A stretch of 5,101 bases of DNA from Vulcanimicrobiota bacterium (lineage in GTDB: Bacteria > Eremiobacterota > Eremiobacteria > Baltobacterales > Baltobacteraceae), in contig JAQBPL010000130.1 of NCBI GenBank assembly GCA_028287545.1, forward strand, positions 1 through 5,101, in the 5' to 3' direction. The translations under genes and the position numbers were made by a program. Shown piece by piece: positions 4,038 to 5,101 of this stretch. Position 1 is the stretch's first letter. Every line of letters begins with the position of its first letter. The notes under the pieces are model-generated. The model saw nothing but the letters and a program-made list of their open reading frames with translations, was not told where the DNA came from and searched no databases.

Positions 4038-5101
4038 TTAGTGGCGCAACGCGACGCCCAGAACCGCGCCCAGCCCGACGTATGCCTGATCGGGGATTCG
4101 CTTAGCGAGGAACGGTGCGGCTAGGACCACGAGGAGAAGCGCGGCGGTGAAGCCGTCGACGATGATCGGACGACCGATCAGATACGTCGTCCCGGCAAGG
4201 ACGCCGACGACCGCGACCGTCACGCCGCGCACGAACCCCGCGACGCGCGGATGTCCGCCGTAGCGCAGCAGCAGCGGCGTCGCGACCACGGTGAGGATGA
4301 TCGAGGGCAGAAAGATGCCGAGCGTCGCGGCCAGCGCGCCGGCGAAGCCGGCCACCGCGTAGCCGACGAACGTCGCCGTGATGACGACCGGTCCGGGCGA
4401 GATCATGCCGATCGCGACGGCGTCGACGAAGGTCCGGTTGTCCAGCCAATGATACTGGTCGACGACGTACGTTTTCACGAACGACACGACGACCAGCCCG
4501 CTGCCGAAGACCAGAAATCCCGTTTTGAAAAAGAACCAGAACAGCGCCGGAGCGAGCCCCGCCGACGGCGGTACGATCGCGCCGAGCAACGCCGGTACAC
4601 CGACGGCGTGCATCTTCGGCGCGACCGGCGCGACGGGCGCAGCCGGAACCAACTTTGCTCGGGGCGCGAACGCAAAGATGCCCAGGACCCCCGCGGCCAG
4701 GAACAGCCAGACCAGCTCCTCTTTCAATGCGATGGTCACCGCGCAGGCGACGATTGCAACCGCCCACGCGGCGTAATCGCGCTTGAGGGTCTTGCGGCCA
4801 AGGTTCCAGCTCGCGCGCAAAATCAGCGCGACGACGACCGGGCCGATGCCGTAAAAGAGGCCGCGGGTGATGCCCGCACCGGCGAACCGTTCGTAGAACG
4901 CGGCGATCGTGACGACGATGGCGAACGGCGGGAGCGCGAACGCGACGGCCACTGCAAGCGCGCCCGGTATGCCGTGCGTAACGTAACCGCAGTACACGCC
5001 GAGCTGATAGGCCATCGGGCCGGGGCACGCCGTCGCGATGGCGAGCCCGCGCTCGTACGACGCCTCGTCGATCCAACCGCGCTTCTCGACGAGATCCCGG
5101 C
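4038..5101 (-). CDS. chrA: Chromate efflux transporter ChrA, N-terminus beyond the right edge
   Basis: The minus-strand frame is open from the window edge to TAA at 4038-4040, giving 353 residues. It holds both halves of a long-chain CHR protein. The first half contains Arg-Gly-Trp-Ile-Asp-Glu-Ala (visible residues 7-13) and Ala-Cys-Pro-Gly-Pro-Met-Ala-Tyr-Gln-Leu-Gly (24-34). An Ala/Pro-rich linker lies at about 146-167. The second half has a Phe-Lys-Thr-Gly segment, FGSG at about 198-201, Trp-Leu-Asp at about 218-220, and ISPGPVVIT at about 233-241, followed by the FLPS stretch at about 263-266. ChrA is an inner-membrane protein that exports chromate. The Met at 5013-5015 is not the start, since the conserved CPGP motif lies upstream of it. 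About 30 residues, including the usual FGGP motif, should lie beyond the edge. The gene converges on the hydrolase with 7 bp between stops. No ChrB or other chromate gene is visible, so real function in chromate resistance is inferred from family. Confidence 0.9.
   Translation of the reverse strand, partial: RDLVEKRGWIDEASYERGLAIATACPGPMAYQLGVYCGYVTHGIPGALAVAVAFALPPFAIVVTIAAFYERFAGAGITRGLFYGIGPVVVALILRASWNLGRKTLKRDYAAWAVAIVACAVTIALKEELVWLFLAAGVLGIFAFAPRAKLVPAAPVAPVAPKMHAVGVPALLGAIVPPSAGLAPALFWFFFKTGFLVFGSGLVVVSFVKTYVVDQYHWLDNRTFVDAVAIGMISPGPVVITATFVGYAVAGFAGALAATLGIFLPSIILTVVATPLLLRYGGHPRVAGFVRGVTVAVVGVLAGTTYLIGRPIIVDGFTAALLLVVLAAPFLAKRIPDQAYVGLGAVLGVALRH

Noticed and set aside
4038..5015. 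chrA starting at the ATG of 5015-5013
   Set aside because: The frame continues to the window edge with the conserved CHR residues (Cys-Pro-Gly-Pro and the Trp-Ile-Asp-Glu segment) upstream of this Met, so it is internal.

Overview
This is a GC-rich bacterial window, about 70% GC in the core operon genes and about 52-58% GC in parts of the first full gene. Nothing here fixes the taxon. The TonB-like anchored secreted protein at 177-977 loosely recalls GC-rich candidate-phylum genomes such as Eremiobacterota/Vulcanimicrobiota, but that is an impression only.

Layout. Positions 1-69 hold the last 23 codons of an unidentified gene with a hydrophobic C-terminus. Positions 177-977 encode a single-pass, proline-rich, TonB-like protein with an uncharacterised C-terminal domain. 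Positions 978-1310 hold a doubtful small ORF (1026-1244) and a nested inverted repeat (1241-1289). From about 1311 a tight three-gene operon begins: an operator-like 12-2-12 inverted repeat over the start codon, an ArsR-type regulator fused to a rhodanese domain (1334-2020), a 12-TM MFS transporter (2010-3290), and an MBL-fold hydrolase of the persulfide-dioxygenase (ETHE1-like) type (3287-4030). A chromate-transporter (ChrA) gene on the opposite strand converges on the operon, with only 7 bp between the stops, and runs off the right edge.

How the genes may work together. Rhodanese and ETHE1-like MBL domains handle sulfane sulfur, and the ArsR domain lacks the classic metal-binding Cys motif. 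The operon therefore reads best as a self-regulated response to reactive sulfur species or thiophilic oxyanions: the rhodanese-fused repressor senses, the MFS protein exports or imports an unknown solute, and the MBL enzyme oxidises persulfide. ChrA exports chromate, a sulfate analogue, so the neighbourhood has a sulfur/oxyanion theme. This is inference.

Most notable observation. The MBL gene begins with a strong ribosome-binding site and an ATGA overlap with the transporter stop, then meets an in-frame TGA at codon 20. The remaining 227 sense codons are intact and keep all metal-ligand motifs. The TGA sits where, from memory, relatives have Cys. Either this is a selenocysteine codon (a possible undescribed MBL selenoprotein) or a very recent nonsense mutation or sequencing error. 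Two small hairpins downstream of the TGA are weak SECIS candidates.
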